64,000 bases of DNA, taken from CAVVPY01 sp963750295 (GTDB lineage Bacteria; Actinomycetota; Actinomycetes; Mycobacteriales; Jatrophihabitantaceae). Below the pieces are notes generated by a model. It did no database searches. It was not told the DNA's origin and was given only the letters and a program-made list of their open reading frames with translations. The translations under genes and the position numbers were made by a program. Where the stretch lies: the NCBI GenBank assembly GCA_963750295.1, contig CAVVPY010000001.1, positions 62,001-126,000 of the forward strand, written 5' to 3'. Of the stretch, positions 50,550 through 59,678 are shown piece after piece. The stretch's first letter is position 1, and each line of letters begins with the position of its first letter.

Positions 50550-51539
50550 ATGTCCAGGTACCGAACTCCATGCCTGCGCGGCCCACGCCGCACCGCGATC
50601 GCCGCGACGATCGGTCTGACGCTCCTGGTCCCGACCGTCGGCTCCAGCGCGGCCCCGATCGCGCAGAGCACGACCACGTTGACCGCGTCGCCTGCCTCGT
50701 CGACGGCAGGTACGTCGGTCACGCTCACCGCAACCGTCAGGGCATTCGACGCCCCCGGGCTCGGTGTCACGCCGACGGGAACGGTGGGCTTCGTCGCGAC
50801 GAACGGCACCTCGACAGCCGACGTCGGAACCGCACAGGTCAGCCCCTGCCTGCTGACCGAGTGCACCGCGACACTGACGACGACCACCCTGCCGATCGGC
50901 ACGACGTCGGTGACCGCCTACTACAGCGGGGACAGCCTGGTCGCCCCGAGTTCGGGCTCGGCACCAGTGGCGGTCACGGGCGGTGCGAACTCCGGTTCGA
51001 GTTCTACCGTGTACTGCTACCGCGGCCAGACCTGCGACACCGGCATGGTGCGGGCCGACGACGGCACCACCACCCTCGATGTGGTCGCGGACGCATCCGC
51101 GAACAACCAGTCGGTGTCGGCCTCGCTGACCGCAGGCACCCTGCACTGCCAACCGGCGGGCGGCAAGCCCGACAATGACGGGGACGACGACGACGGCGTC
51201 TTCGTCGGGGCACTGGCCACCTTTACCAACACCGCCACCGATGCCGGCAAGACGATCAGCTACACGGGAGTCGGCGCGACCGGGGCCACCATGCTGCACC
51301 AGTACAAGGAGCACCCGTACTACGCCGGTTGCTTCGGCTCGCCGAATCCGTTCAAGGGCTACACCCACGGCGTGTACGGCGACGCCCCGTTCTCGGCCGC
51401 CGACGGCATGTACGTGGCACAGCTGTCCAACTGCTCGAAGAACGGTGGACGGCTTCCCTGTGTCACGAACATCTCGGGGACGAACAGCGACACCTACCGG
51501 GTCAGGACCGCCGGCGGGGATCCCAAGATCATCGGCTGA
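50550..51539 (+). CDS. secreted protein with a bacterial Ig-like repeat domain
   Basis: A 329-residue exported protein. A long signal peptide (about 1-35) is followed by one Ig-like domain (about 38-140: TLTASPASSTAGTSVTLTATV, ending GTTSVTAYYSGDS), a Gly/Ser linker, and a C-terminal region (about 155-329) with several Cys and an Asp-rich stretch (PDNDGDDDDG, about 210) that may bind calcium. No catalytic motif is seen; adhesion or surface display is plausible. ATG 50550 follows GGGAGG. Its stop codon abuts that of the convergent cyclase gene inside a shared palindrome. Confidence 0.78.
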   Translation: MSRYRTPCLRGPRRTAIAATIGLTLLVPTVGSSAAPIAQSTTTLTASPASSTAGTSVTLTATVRAFDAPGLGVTPTGTVGFVATNGTSTADVGTAQVSPCLLTECTATLTTTTLPIGTTSVTAYYSGDSLVAPSSGSAPVAVTGGANSGSSSTVYCYRGQTCDTGMVRADDGTTTLDVVADASANNQSVSASLTAGTLHCQPAGGKPDNDGDDDDGVFVGALATFTNTATDAGKTISYTGVGATGATMLHQYKEHPYYAGCFGSPNPFKGYTHGVYGDAPFSAADGMYVAQLSNCSKNGGRLPCVTNISGTNSDTYRVRTAGGDPKIIG

Positions 51540-51545
51540 TCAGCC
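51534..51545. other. 12-bp palindrome containing both convergent stop codons
   Basis: GGCTGATCAGCC is a perfect palindrome with TGA of the Ig-like gene at 51537-51539 and TGA of the cyclase gene on the other strand at 51542-51540. The two genes therefore end back to back with no base between them. Confidence 0.9.
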
Positions 51546-54500
51546 CGGCGAAACGATTCCCAGGGACGCGGACAGTTCCTGCGCCTCGTCGATCCAGGTG
51601 CGCCGTTCGTTCTCGTCGGTCGCGACCCTGCAGCGCAGCAGCGCCTGCAGGGTCGCGACCACCTCGTAGTCCGCGCGCCGGTGCCGCGCGGCGACGAGGG
51701 CGGTGCGCAACTCCGCGGCGCCGTCGGTGAACTGTCCGAGCCCGATCAGCGCCTCGCCCCGCACCCGGTGCGCCAGCGGCGCGGCGCTCGCTGTGTCGCG
51801 GACCATCCGCTCGGTCGTCGCGGTCGCGCCCGCGAGCGCCTCGTCGAACTTGCCGGCACGCAGGTGACAATCGGCGACAAGCGCATCGATGGTCAAAATC
51901 TCGTCCACCTCGCCCATCTCGGCGCAAAGCGAGCGCGCGTCGCCGAGTCGGTCGCTGGCATCGCCGTATGCGCCCCGCGCCAAATCGAGGCGTCCGGCGA
52001 TCGTGAGGGCGAAGCCGAGAAAGCTCGTCGCGCGTGCGGCCCGGAGCACGGGCACAGTCGCAGCGAGGACGGGCCCGGCCGCCTCGATATGCCCTTGCTG
52101 GACAAGGATCTCGGCCCGGTTCGCGGCTGCCGCGGCGGCGTCGAAGTCGCGTCCGATCTGCCGCGATGCCTGCTCGGCCTGGGCGTAGTAGCCGACCGCG
52201 ACGTCCCACTGGCCGGCGAAGTAGGCGCACATCCCGAAGACGTTTGCCGCGCGGGCCTTGCCGCGCAGATCACCGATCTGTTCATAGAGCTCCAGCGACC
52301 GCCGCAGCATCTCGTCCTCGGCCGCGCCACCCCCCACGGCGGCGAGGACAGCACCCAGACCCAGTCCACGCGCTTCGGTCTCCAGATCGCCCGCTTGCCG
52401 TGCCTCGTCGACCGCTCGGCGAGCCCAACCAATCCCGGTGCGGTAGGCGCCCTGGTCGTACCGCACGCTCGCACTGCGCTCGGCAAGCTGTGCGCGCAGC
52501 CTCAGCGACGGGCCGTCCTGCGCGCAGCGCAGCAGCGATCGGCCGCGCGAGATCCAGCGCAGCGCGTCGGCGTGCCGGCCGACGTGCTGGCGATGGCGAG
52601 CCGTTTCCAGGTGCAGCCGGGCCAGCCGGAGCGGATCTGATCGCGCACGCGTCCTGGCGTGACGAAGCGCGTGCTCGGCCTCGTCCGTCTCGCCGAGATC
52701 CATGCTCACGGCGGCCAGGGCTTCGAACATGTCGACGACCTCGTCGTCCGACAGCGCCGGCAGGTGCGCGGCCGCCGCTTGCGCCCGGCGATAGCAGTCG
52801 GCGGCCTCGCTCGGTGCGTACTGGTCGCGCGCGTGGTCGCCGGCCAGCTTGGAATAGTGCCACGCCGCCTCGTAGCGCTCACCGTGCAGGTTGTGCAGCG
52901 AGAGCAGCGCGGCATGCTGCTCGCGACGCCGATCGCCGACTGCCTCCAGGTGCATCGCCGCCCGCGCATGCAGTTCGCGCCGCCGCCGGTAGGACAGTCC
53001 CTCGTACGCAGAGAGTTGGACGAGGTGGTGGACGAAGCGTAGTTGCGAATCGACCGATGGGGCGATGAATTCCTCGAGGCCCGTCGCCGACTCGTCGGCC
53101 AGATCCGTGCCGGCGAGGATTGCGTCGAGCATCGCGGGCTCGAAGCTCATCCCCAGTACCGACGCTGCGCGCAACCAGCGACGGCGCCGGGCGGGCAGCC
53201 GGTCGATCTGCGCGGCGATCGTCGCCTCGACCGAATCCGGCAGCTCGTCGAAGTCGCCGGCCTCGGCGGCGGCGCCCACGAGACGGGTGAGGAACAGCGG
53301 GTTACCGCCGGCCCGCTCGCTGAGCTGCCGCATCCGGTGTGCGGGCAACGGGTTGGTGTCGGTGGCGAGTCCCAGCAACTCACCGACGGCTGCACCGTCG
53401 AGCGGGGTCAGTTCGACCAGGTGGACGTGCGGCCCGACCGCCACCTCGGCCTCGTCCACGCCGCGCCGGGTCAGGATGAGCAGCCACGGCCGCGACGGTG
53501 CGTCGGCGGCCAGCCGCAGCGCGAAACCCGCGGTGGCGTCGTCCATGAAGTGGACGTCGTTGAAGATCATGACGATCGGCATCGTGAGCAACCGGCCGAG
53601 CAGATCACTGGTGACACTTTCGAGCCGCGCGCGACGCACGTCGGCGTCCAGCGCGTCGACTTCCGGCGTCGTGGGCAGGTCGACGCCGGCGACGATCCCG
53701 ATCAGCGGCAGCCAACGCGCCAGGTCGGGGGCGGACCCGCGGACGAGGTCGACCAGCGCCGCCGCCAGGGTGGCCTGCTCGACGTCGTCGGGCAGGCCGA
53801 GGGTCCGCCGCAGCATCCGCTGCATGGGTTGGTAGGGAGTCGCGCGGCCGTAGACGTCGCCGTCCGCCCACAGCACGCGCGCATCGGTGTGGTCGGTGAG
53901 TTCCTCCAGCAGTCGCGACTTGCCCATGCCGGCGGCGCCGATCAGTTCCACGACAGCGCCGCGACCGGCCGCCGCCTGGTCGGCGGCCGCGCGCAGGATC
54001 GCGAGTTCCTCTCCCCGACCCACGAGCGGCAGGCGGTCAGCAACGGCAGGCGCGGACGTGCGCAGCAGGTCACCCACGACGACGGCCTCGATCGGCTCAC
54101 GCTTTCCCTTCACCGTGAACGGCGGCAGGACGGTCGTCGTGAACGGTGTGCGTGAGGCTCGGCTGACCGCTGCCGTCGCGATAATCTGGCCGGGTTGGGC
54201 CCGAGTCATCAGCCGGGCGGCAAGGTTGACCGCGTCGCCGACGATCGAATAGGTCTTGCGGTAGAACGGCCCGTAGTCGCCGGCGAACACTCGTCCCGAG
54301 GTGATCCCGGCACGCAACGCCAGTCGCCCGCCCGGGTGGACCACCCGACGCATCGTCGACAGCAGACGGGTCTCGTCGTCGCCCGCCGATCGCGGCACAC
54401 CGGACGTAAGGATGAGCTTCCCGCCGTCCTCGGCGAGATCGCTCGCCAACAGGGTCACCTCGTTGGCGGCGGCTGCCTCTTGGACGGCGTCGACCACGAA

Positions 54501-55379
54501 CGCCACCGCGTCGGCAAGCTCGGCCGCCCCGTGCTCGGCGAGCAAGTCGTCCACCCCGCAGAATTCCAGGAAGCCCACGACGGTCCGGCGGTGCTCATGG
54601 TCGACGTGCCCGCTCGACAGGTACTCGGACACCTCGGCGGACATCGCCTCACGAACGTCGACGCGCCGCTTCGGTGTCCGGTTGGGCCGCTCCTCGACCA
54701 TGGGCGAGCGCGCGAGCAAGAACCCGTCGTCGACGGCGGTGCCCACGCACGAGGCGGGCAGCAGCGCCGCGGTCGCTGTGCTCACGACGATCTGGCCCCG
54801 CTCGGCGATCTTTTCCAGGTGCGCCGTGAGCGTGGCTCCCGGCCCGGTGACGATCAGTTCCCGGTGGTGGCTGCCGACAAGCAGCAGGTCGAGCGCGCCG
54901 GTGTGCACGCCGACCGACATCCCCAGCCGGACAACGCCTTGCGAGGTCTGCAGTCGACCGATGCTGCTCATCACCTGTTGCATCGATCGCGCCGCCCGTG
55001 TCGCGCAAAGCGCGTGATCGGTGCCGTCGAACAGCAGCAGCACGGCGTCGCCGCCGAACTTGATCAGATTTGCCCCGTAGTCGTACGCGGCCGTCAAGAG
55101 CCGGTCGAAGACGGCGTTGAGCACATCGGCGATCTCTTCGGCGCCTGCCCTGCCGCGTACCGCCAGTCGCTCGGTCAGCGCGGTGAAGCCGGAGATGTCG
55201 GCAAACACATAGCTACCGTCCACCGTCCGGTGGACGCGGTCCGGCTCGTCCAGCAGCCAGTCGACGACGAGACGCGGGACGTAGGGCGCCAGCACGTCGG
55301 CAACCGCTGCGTCGGCATCCGGCTCGGCCGGGGCGATCTCCACCCGTAGGAGCGTAGGAGCGCCGCCACCCCTGCGCAT
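51540..55379 (-). CDS. two-domain class III adenylate/guanylate cyclase with AAA/STAND ATPase and TPR region
   Basis: About 1279 residues. Cyclase domain 1 (about 50-220) has both metal Asp sites (VFADISGFTALTERLA and LIKFGGDAVLLLF) but lacks the transition-state Asn/Arg. Cyclase domain 2 (about 265-440) lacks the first metal Asp (FLEFCGVDD) but keeps Asn and Arg in VGDAVNLAARL. The two are complementary, as in mammalian soluble adenylyl cyclase. An ATPase follows (Walker A GAAGMGKSR, about 480), then ~600 residues of TPR-like helices. It probably makes a cyclic nucleotide in response to an unknown signal. ATG 55379 is chosen; GTG 55343 is possible. Confidence 0.85.
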   Translation of the reverse strand: MRRGGGAPTLLRVEIAPAEPDADAAVADVLAPYVPRLVVDWLLDEPDRVHRTVDGSYVFADISGFTALTERLAVRGRAGAEEIADVLNAVFDRLLTAAYDYGANLIKFGGDAVLLLFDGTDHALCATRAARSMQQVMSSIGRLQTSQGVVRLGMSVGVHTGALDLLLVGSHHRELIVTGPGATLTAHLEKIAERGQIVVSTATAALLPASCVGTAVDDGFLLARSPMVEERPNRTPKRRVDVREAMSAEVSEYLSSGHVDHEHRRTVVGFLEFCGVDDLLAEHGAAELADAVAFVVDAVQEAAAANEVTLLASDLAEDGGKLILTSGVPRSAGDDETRLLSTMRRVVHPGGRLALRAGITSGRVFAGDYGPFYRKTYSIVGDAVNLAARLMTRAQPGQIIATAAVSRASRTPFTTTVLPPFTVKGKREPIEAVVVGDLLRTSAPAVADRLPLVGRGEELAILRAAADQAAAGRGAVVELIGAAGMGKSRLLEELTDHTDARVLWADGDVYGRATPYQPMQRMLRRTLGLPDDVEQATLAAALVDLVRGSAPDLARWLPLIGIVAGVDLPTTPEVDALDADVRRARLESVTSDLLGRLLTMPIVMIFNDVHFMDDATAGFALRLAADAPSRPWLLILTRRGVDEAEVAVGPHVHLVELTPLDGAAVGELLGLATDTNPLPAHRMRQLSERAGGNPLFLTRLVGAAAEAGDFDELPDSVEATIAAQIDRLPARRRRWLRAASVLGMSFEPAMLDAILAGTDLADESATGLEEFIAPSVDSQLRFVHHLVQLSAYEGLSYRRRRELHARAAMHLEAVGDRRREQHAALLSLHNLHGERYEAAWHYSKLAGDHARDQYAPSEAADCYRRAQAAAAHLPALSDDEVVDMFEALAAVSMDLGETDEAEHALRHARTRARSDPLRLARLHLETARHRQHVGRHADALRWISRGRSLLRCAQDGPSLRLRAQLAERSASVRYDQGAYRTGIGWARRAVDEARQAGDLETEARGLGLGAVLAAVGGGAAEDEMLRRSLELYEQIGDLRGKARAANVFGMCAYFAGQWDVAVGYYAQAEQASRQIGRDFDAAAAAANRAEILVQQGHIEAAGPVLAATVPVLRAARATSFLGFALTIAGRLDLARGAYGDASDRLGDARSLCAEMGEVDEILTIDALVADCHLRAGKFDEALAGATATTERMVRDTASAAPLAHRVRGEALIGLGQFTDGAAELRTALVAARHRRADYEVVATLQALLRCRVATDENERRTWIDEAQELSASLGIVSPG

Positions 55380-55416
55380 TTCGTGCCGCACCCGGCGGGT
55401 ACCCAGGCGACGCCGG

Positions 55417-56424
55417 CTAGCGGCAGTCGACGTACTCGATGTAGGCGCAGCCGCTGATCGGCCGGCCGTGGACGGTGCCCTCGTAGTCATAGGTTCCGAC
55501 GAAGCCGGCGCCGAGGCCGTAGGTGAAGTCGCGATGAGAGGTGCCGGTCACGCGCACGCCCTCAGCCGTCCAGTGGAACTGCAGCGGCAGGCGCATGGTT
55601 CGACCGTCAGGCGTCGTCCGCGGCTCCGACGAGTCGACCGTGAACGAGACGCCGTCCCGGATCGTCGTCGCGCCGTCGTCGAGTGAACGGACGTGTACGG
55701 CCTGCTGCAGGGGCATCTCGCCGGGGCCGCGGACGTAGGTGAACAGCAGTTGTGTCCTGTCGTCGAGATTGAGCACGTGGTAGGTGAAGAACGTGACCGG
55801 CAGTTGCAGCCGGCGGGACAGGCGCCGGTCCAGCAGGCTGTGCAGCCCGACGCCGCACGCGTATTCGACGGTGCACAGCCCGTCGACGGCGACGCCGCCG
55901 ACCGTCCCGCCCGCCTCGCACAGCAGGCTCCAGTGGTCGTACACGCCCGGCAGCCGGATGAACCGGGTGACCACGTCGGTGGGCCAGATTTCGAGATCGA
56001 CCGCGGCCTCCGGATGCGTGCGGCGGACGTGGAAGCCCGGGAGGCCACCCTCGATCGCGAGATCAGCCCCGAATCGCAGCGACGAACCATCGGCGGCGAA
56101 CGCGCATTCGTCCTGCATCCGGTACGCGCGGAACTGGCCGCCGGTCATCGCCGAGGTCGCCGACACGACGTAAGCGGTGTCACGCGGTGAGGTGGTGATC
56201 AGGTGATCGTTCGCGACGAAGGCGGCACCCGGCGTGCCGAGTACGGCCATCACGTTGAAGAACCGGTGCGGGGCCGGCAGCCCCGGCATCATCACGCCGT
56301 AGTGCACCCAACTACGCCGCCTTCCCTGCGGCGGTGCGATCGAGGTGCTCGGGTCGAAGGGGCCTTCGGCTGCGCGATCCAGCAGCGCCAGCGCGCGCCC
56401 GGCTGCCGATCCCCATCGGCTCAT
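55417..56424 (-). CDS. conserved beta-rich protein of unknown function
   Basis: A 335-residue soluble protein without signal peptide, rich in beta strands and aromatic residues (for example WVHYGVMMPGLPAPHRFFNVM at about 39-58 and DFTYGLGAGFVGTYDYEG near 305-322). It ends in a Cys-containing GCAYIEYVDC. The make-up recalls lipocalin-like/CrtC-like double barrels found in actinobacteria, but I cannot name the family with certainty. ATG 56424 has no strong ribosome site. It lies 37 bases upstream of the cyclase gene on the same strand and may share its transcript. Confidence 0.6.
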   Translation of the reverse strand: MSRWGSAAGRALALLDRAAEGPFDPSTSIAPPQGRRRSWVHYGVMMPGLPAPHRFFNVMAVLGTPGAAFVANDHLITTSPRDTAYVVSATSAMTGGQFRAYRMQDECAFAADGSSLRFGADLAIEGGLPGFHVRRTHPEAAVDLEIWPTDVVTRFIRLPGVYDHWSLLCEAGGTVGGVAVDGLCTVEYACGVGLHSLLDRRLSRRLQLPVTFFTYHVLNLDDRTQLLFTYVRGPGEMPLQQAVHVRSLDDGATTIRDGVSFTVDSSEPRTTPDGRTMRLPLQFHWTAEGVRVTGTSHRDFTYGLGAGFVGTYDYEGTVHGRPISGCAYIEYVDCR

Positions 56425-56510
56425 CGGCTCGCGTCCTGCGGGGCGGGTGTGGACACGTCGATGAGCCTCGCACAGACCGGCCCCGGTCAGCAGTTCGGCA
56501 TCATCGACAC

Positions 56511-57647
56511 ATGGACGATTCCGACCTGGACCAGATCCTGACCGAGATCCGCCGGTTCGTGCGCACCGAGGTCATCCCGCGCGAGACCGAGATCGACGAG
56601 CAGGACGCCATCCCTGCCTCGCTCAAGGAGCAGGCGAAGGCGATGGGCCTGTTCGGATTCGCCTTACCGGAGCGCTTCGGCGGCCTCGGCCTGACGATGC
56701 GTCAGGAGGTCGAGTTCGTGCTGGAACTGTCCTACGCGGCGCCGGCGTTCCGCTCGATGTTCGGGACCAACAACGGCCTTGCCGGGCAGATCCTCGTCCA
56801 GGCGGGCACCGAAGCCCAGCAGCAGCGATGGCTGCCCGGCATCGCGTCGGGTGAGCTCGTTGCGAGCTTCGGGCTGACCGAACCGGAGGCCGGCTCGGAC
56901 CCGGCAAGCATGACGACGTCCGCGCGGCGGGAGGGCGAGCAGTGGGTGCTCAACGGCACCAAACGGTGGATCACGAATGCGCCTGCCGCCGATCTGATCA
57001 TGGTGTTCGCGCGCACCGACGACGGCACGATCTCGGTCTTCGCCGTACCGACGGCCGAGGACGGGGTCACGATCGGCCCGAAGGACGTCAAGATGGGGCA
57101 GGCGGGCAGCCTCACGGCAGAGGTGTACCTGACCGACGTCCGGCTCGAGGACGACGCGCGCGTCGGGGGCGAGAACGGCTACCGGATCGCGATGGCTTCG
57201 GTCGCTCGCGGCCGGCTGTCGGTGGCCGCCATCTGTGTCGGCCTGATGCGGCGGCTGCTCGATGAGAGCACGGCGTTCGCGCTCGATCGGCACCAGGGCG
57301 GCTCGCGCATCGCCGACCACCAGTTGATCCAGGCCTTGCTCGCCGACTCGGCGAGTGAGTTGTACGCGGCAGAGGCGATGATCCGGCGCTGTGCCGACGA
57401 GATGGACGCGGGGACAGGACGGCGCGAGGATCCGAGCATCTGCAAGTACTTCGCGTCCGAAGCGGTCGGCCGGGTCGCCGACCGCGCCGTCCAGATCCAC
57501 GGCGGGATGGGCTACATGCGCGGCGTCGCCGTCGAACGGCTCTACCGGGACGCGCGCCTGTTCCGCATCTACGAGGGCACCAGCCAGATCCAGCAACTGA
57601 TCATCGGCCGGGCGGTGACCAAGGCTGCTGAGCGCAGCCGGGGTTGA
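56511..57647 (+). CDS. acyl-CoA dehydrogenase
   Basis: A 378-residue FAD enzyme of normal length that introduces a trans-2 double bond into acyl-CoA. The FAD signature FGLTEPEAGSD is at about 122-132, WVLNGTKRWITNA at about 144-156, and the catalytic Glu in YEGTSQIQQL (about 356). IHGGMGYMRG (about 325-334) is the C-terminal family signature. ATG 56511 is selected because homology begins directly after it; longer frames run into the divergent gene's upstream region. Chain-length preference is not evident. It is not in an operon with other beta-oxidation genes here. Confidence 0.92.
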   Translation: MDDSDLDQILTEIRRFVRTEVIPRETEIDEQDAIPASLKEQAKAMGLFGFALPERFGGLGLTMRQEVEFVLELSYAAPAFRSMFGTNNGLAGQILVQAGTEAQQQRWLPGIASGELVASFGLTEPEAGSDPASMTTSARREGEQWVLNGTKRWITNAPAADLIMVFARTDDGTISVFAVPTAEDGVTIGPKDVKMGQAGSLTAEVYLTDVRLEDDARVGGENGYRIAMASVARGRLSVAAICVGLMRRLLDESTAFALDRHQGGSRIADHQLIQALLADSASELYAAEAMIRRCADEMDAGTGRREDPSICKYFASEAVGRVADRAVQIHGGMGYMRGVAVERLYRDARLFRIYEGTSQIQQLIIGRAVTKAAERSRG

Positions 57648-57717
57648 ACCAAGGCAGGGACGAGCCGGGCGACGCCGACCGGGTTACGAGTCCACAGCCG
57701 CGCCTGGTCCGCCGCGC

Positions 57718-58143
57718 TCACCGCGGGCGTCTCCGCGCGGCGATCAGGTCATCGGGAGCGAAGACCTGCAGCCGCTCGTAGGTGGCCAGGTGCACCGGCC
57801 ACCGGCCGAGATGTCGGCCCAGCCCGTCCCGCAGGGTGGCCGCCCAGCGCCGGTCGCGATCGGTCATCGCCGACGGTCCCGGGCGCGAGAGCAGCACCGG
57901 GACCGACCCGACGTCCTGTGCGGCCACCACATCGTCGAGGATTCGCTCGAGCGCGGTGATCACGTCGAGGTCCGGTTCGCCAGGGACGTCCTCGATCGGG
58001 ACGATCACGCCGCACGGGTAGTCGTCCGGGCGCAGGAACAGCAGCCACAGGGTGCGCTTGCCGAAACTGCCGGGACCCATCAGCCGTTGCCACAGCGTGA
58101 ACAGGTCCGCCTCCGTGTGGACCGCCGTCGCGCGCTCTGCCAT
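57718..58143 (-). CDS. conserved hypothetical protein (141 residues)
   Basis: A small soluble alpha/beta protein: an N-terminal helix (AERATAVHTEADLFTLWQRLM), the run KRTLWLLFLRPDDYPCGVIVPIED (hydrophobic strands) and a C-terminal RRRPR tail. It contains VLLSRPGPSAMTDRDRRWA, reminiscent of DNA-repair RadC-like accessory proteins of actinobacteria, but I do not recognise a defined function. ATG 58143 is the first ATG with family-like sequence; a longer frame starts at 58191. It is divergent from a Nudix gene. Confidence 0.65.
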   Translation of the reverse strand: MAERATAVHTEADLFTLWQRLMGPGSFGKRTLWLLFLRPDDYPCGVIVPIEDVPGEPDLDVITALERILDDVVAAQDVGSVPVLLSRPGPSAMTDRDRRWAATLRDGLGRHLGRWPVHLATYERLQVFAPDDLIAARRRPR

Positions 58144-58234
58144 ACCCGTCAGTTTCTGCCGCCGACCGACCCCGAACGTCGTTGTCCACAACCTGGATCC
58201 GTCGGGATCGGACCTCGCGACGTAGGGTCGGCCG

Positions 58235-58717
58235 GTGGCTGCGACGCGCTCGGCGGGCGTGCTGCTCTACCGGCGGCGCGCGGGTCTCGAGCTGCTTCTC
58301 GCGCACATGGGCGGCCCGTACTGGGCGAGCAAGGACGAGCGGGCGTGGACGGTGCCGAAAGGCGAGTTCGAGCCGGACGAGTCACCGCTGGACGCAGCGC
58401 GGCGCGAATTCGCCGAGGAACTCGGGACGCCGGCACCCGCTGTGGCCTACGTCGATCTCGGCAGCATCCGCATGTCGGGCGGCAAGCAGGTGACGGTTTT
58501 CGCCGGGCCGGGCGAGGTGGACGTGACCGCGATCGTCAGCAATACGTTCGACCTCGAGTGGCCGCCTCGCTCCGGGCGGATCCAGTCCTTCCCCGAGATC
58601 GACCGCGCGGCCTGGGTGTCGCCGCAGGTCGCCCGGGTGAAGCTGGTTGCCAGCCAGGTGCCCTTTGTCGACCGGCTCGAGGCGGCTATGGCAGGGCTGG
58701 ATCGTCCTGCCAGGTGA
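58235..58717 (+). CDS. Nudix hydrolase
   Basis: A 160-residue Nudix-fold pyrophosphohydrolase. The Nudix box G-x5-E-x7-R-E-x2-E-E-x-G is complete at about 43-65 (GEFEPDE, then REFAEELGT), with the Mg-binding Glu residues present. VLLYRRRAGLELLLAHMGGP at the N-terminus and the FPEIDRAAWVSPQVAR segment near 128-143 are typical of the NADH-pyrophosphatase/NTP-type subgroup. The GTG start lacks a ribosome site; TAGGGT six bases upstream suggests a leaderless message. Its 3' end overlaps the convergent oxidoreductase gene by 32 bases. Confidence 0.92.
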   Translation: MAATRSAGVLLYRRRAGLELLLAHMGGPYWASKDERAWTVPKGEFEPDESPLDAARREFAEELGTPAPAVAYVDLGSIRMSGGKQVTVFAGPGEVDVTAIVSNTFDLEWPPRSGRIQSFPEIDRAAWVSPQVARVKLVASQVPFVDRLEAAMAGLDRPAR

Positions 58718-59678
58718 TGCCCAGTTGCGCAGCTGCGTCCTCGAGTACCTGCTGCACCGCGAGCGTGTCGTCGAGCGGCATCGTCGCGCTCTCGGTGCGT
58801 CCGCGGAGTACGCCCTGCGTCACCTCGACCAGTTCGTGCGAGTAGCCGCCGCCGGTGGCCGGCCGGGTCACCGTGATCGGGTCGCGCTTGTACCGATGCA
58901 GCACGACGGTGTCCGGGTGATGGAAGCGCGGCAGCACGTCGATCCAGCCCGTGGTGCCGAACACGCGGCCCTGGCCCGGCATCGGACTGTGCAACGACGT
59001 GCTCAGCACGGCGGCGGCGCCTGACGGGAACGAGAGCAGCAACGTCGCTTCCTCCTCGACCCCCGTCGAGCCGCGAGAACCGGTGCAGGTGACCGACGAC
59101 GGCGTCCCGAGCACCCACTGGGCGAACGACACGACGTACACCCCGAGATCGAGCAGCGCGCCGCCGGCGAGGGCCGGGTCGAACAACCGGTCCGTCGGAT
59201 CGAACTCGCGAAGGACGCCGAGATCTGCCTGCACGCCGCGGACCTCGCCGATCGCGCCCTCGTCCAGCCACGTCCGCACCTGCGTCATCGCCGGCTGGAA
59301 CCGCGTCCACATCGCTTCCATCGCGAACACGCCGCACTCACGCGCGGTCTCGACGACGGCAGCCGCGCCGGCGACCGTCGCCGTGAATGCCTTCTCGACG
59401 AGCACGGCCTTGCCGGCTCGCAGCGCCGCGATCGCGATCGGCGCGTGCTGCGGGTGCGGCGTCGCGATGTAGACGGCGTCGACGTCCGCGTCCGCGATCA
59501 ACGCCGCGTACGACCCGTGCGCCCGCGCGGCACCGTGTTTCGCGGCGAACGACTCGGCGCGCGCCGTCGACCGCGACCCGATCGCGACCAGCTCGGCGTC
59601 CGGGACATGGACGAAGTCCTTGGCGACGCTGTCCGCGATGCGGCCGGGACCGGCGATGGCCCAGCGGATGGTGCTCAT
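58686..59678 (-). CDS. Gfo/Idh/MocA-family oxidoreductase
   Basis: A 330-residue NAD(P)-dependent enzyme. The Rossmann motif WAIAGPGRIADSV (about 6-18) and the EKAFT motif (about 93-97, Glu-Lys with the catalytic Lys) identify the family; the C-terminal alpha/beta domain has GGALLDLGVYVVSFA (about 172-186). Members oxidise or reduce sugars, inositols or trans-dihydrodiols; this one is closest in make-up to the dihydrodiol-dehydrogenase-like group. ATG 59678 overlaps the stop of the thioesterase gene (ATGA), so the pair is co-translated. Converges on the Nudix gene with a 32-base overlap. Confidence 0.9.
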   Translation of the reverse strand: MSTIRWAIAGPGRIADSVAKDFVHVPDAELVAIGSRSTARAESFAAKHGAARAHGSYAALIADADVDAVYIATPHPQHAPIAIAALRAGKAVLVEKAFTATVAGAAAVVETARECGVFAMEAMWTRFQPAMTQVRTWLDEGAIGEVRGVQADLGVLREFDPTDRLFDPALAGGALLDLGVYVVSFAQWVLGTPSSVTCTGSRGSTGVEEEATLLLSFPSGAAAVLSTSLHSPMPGQGRVFGTTGWIDVLPRFHHPDTVVLHRYKRDPITVTRPATGGGYSHELVEVTQGVLRGRTESATMPLDDTLAVQQVLEDAAAQLGITWQDDPALP

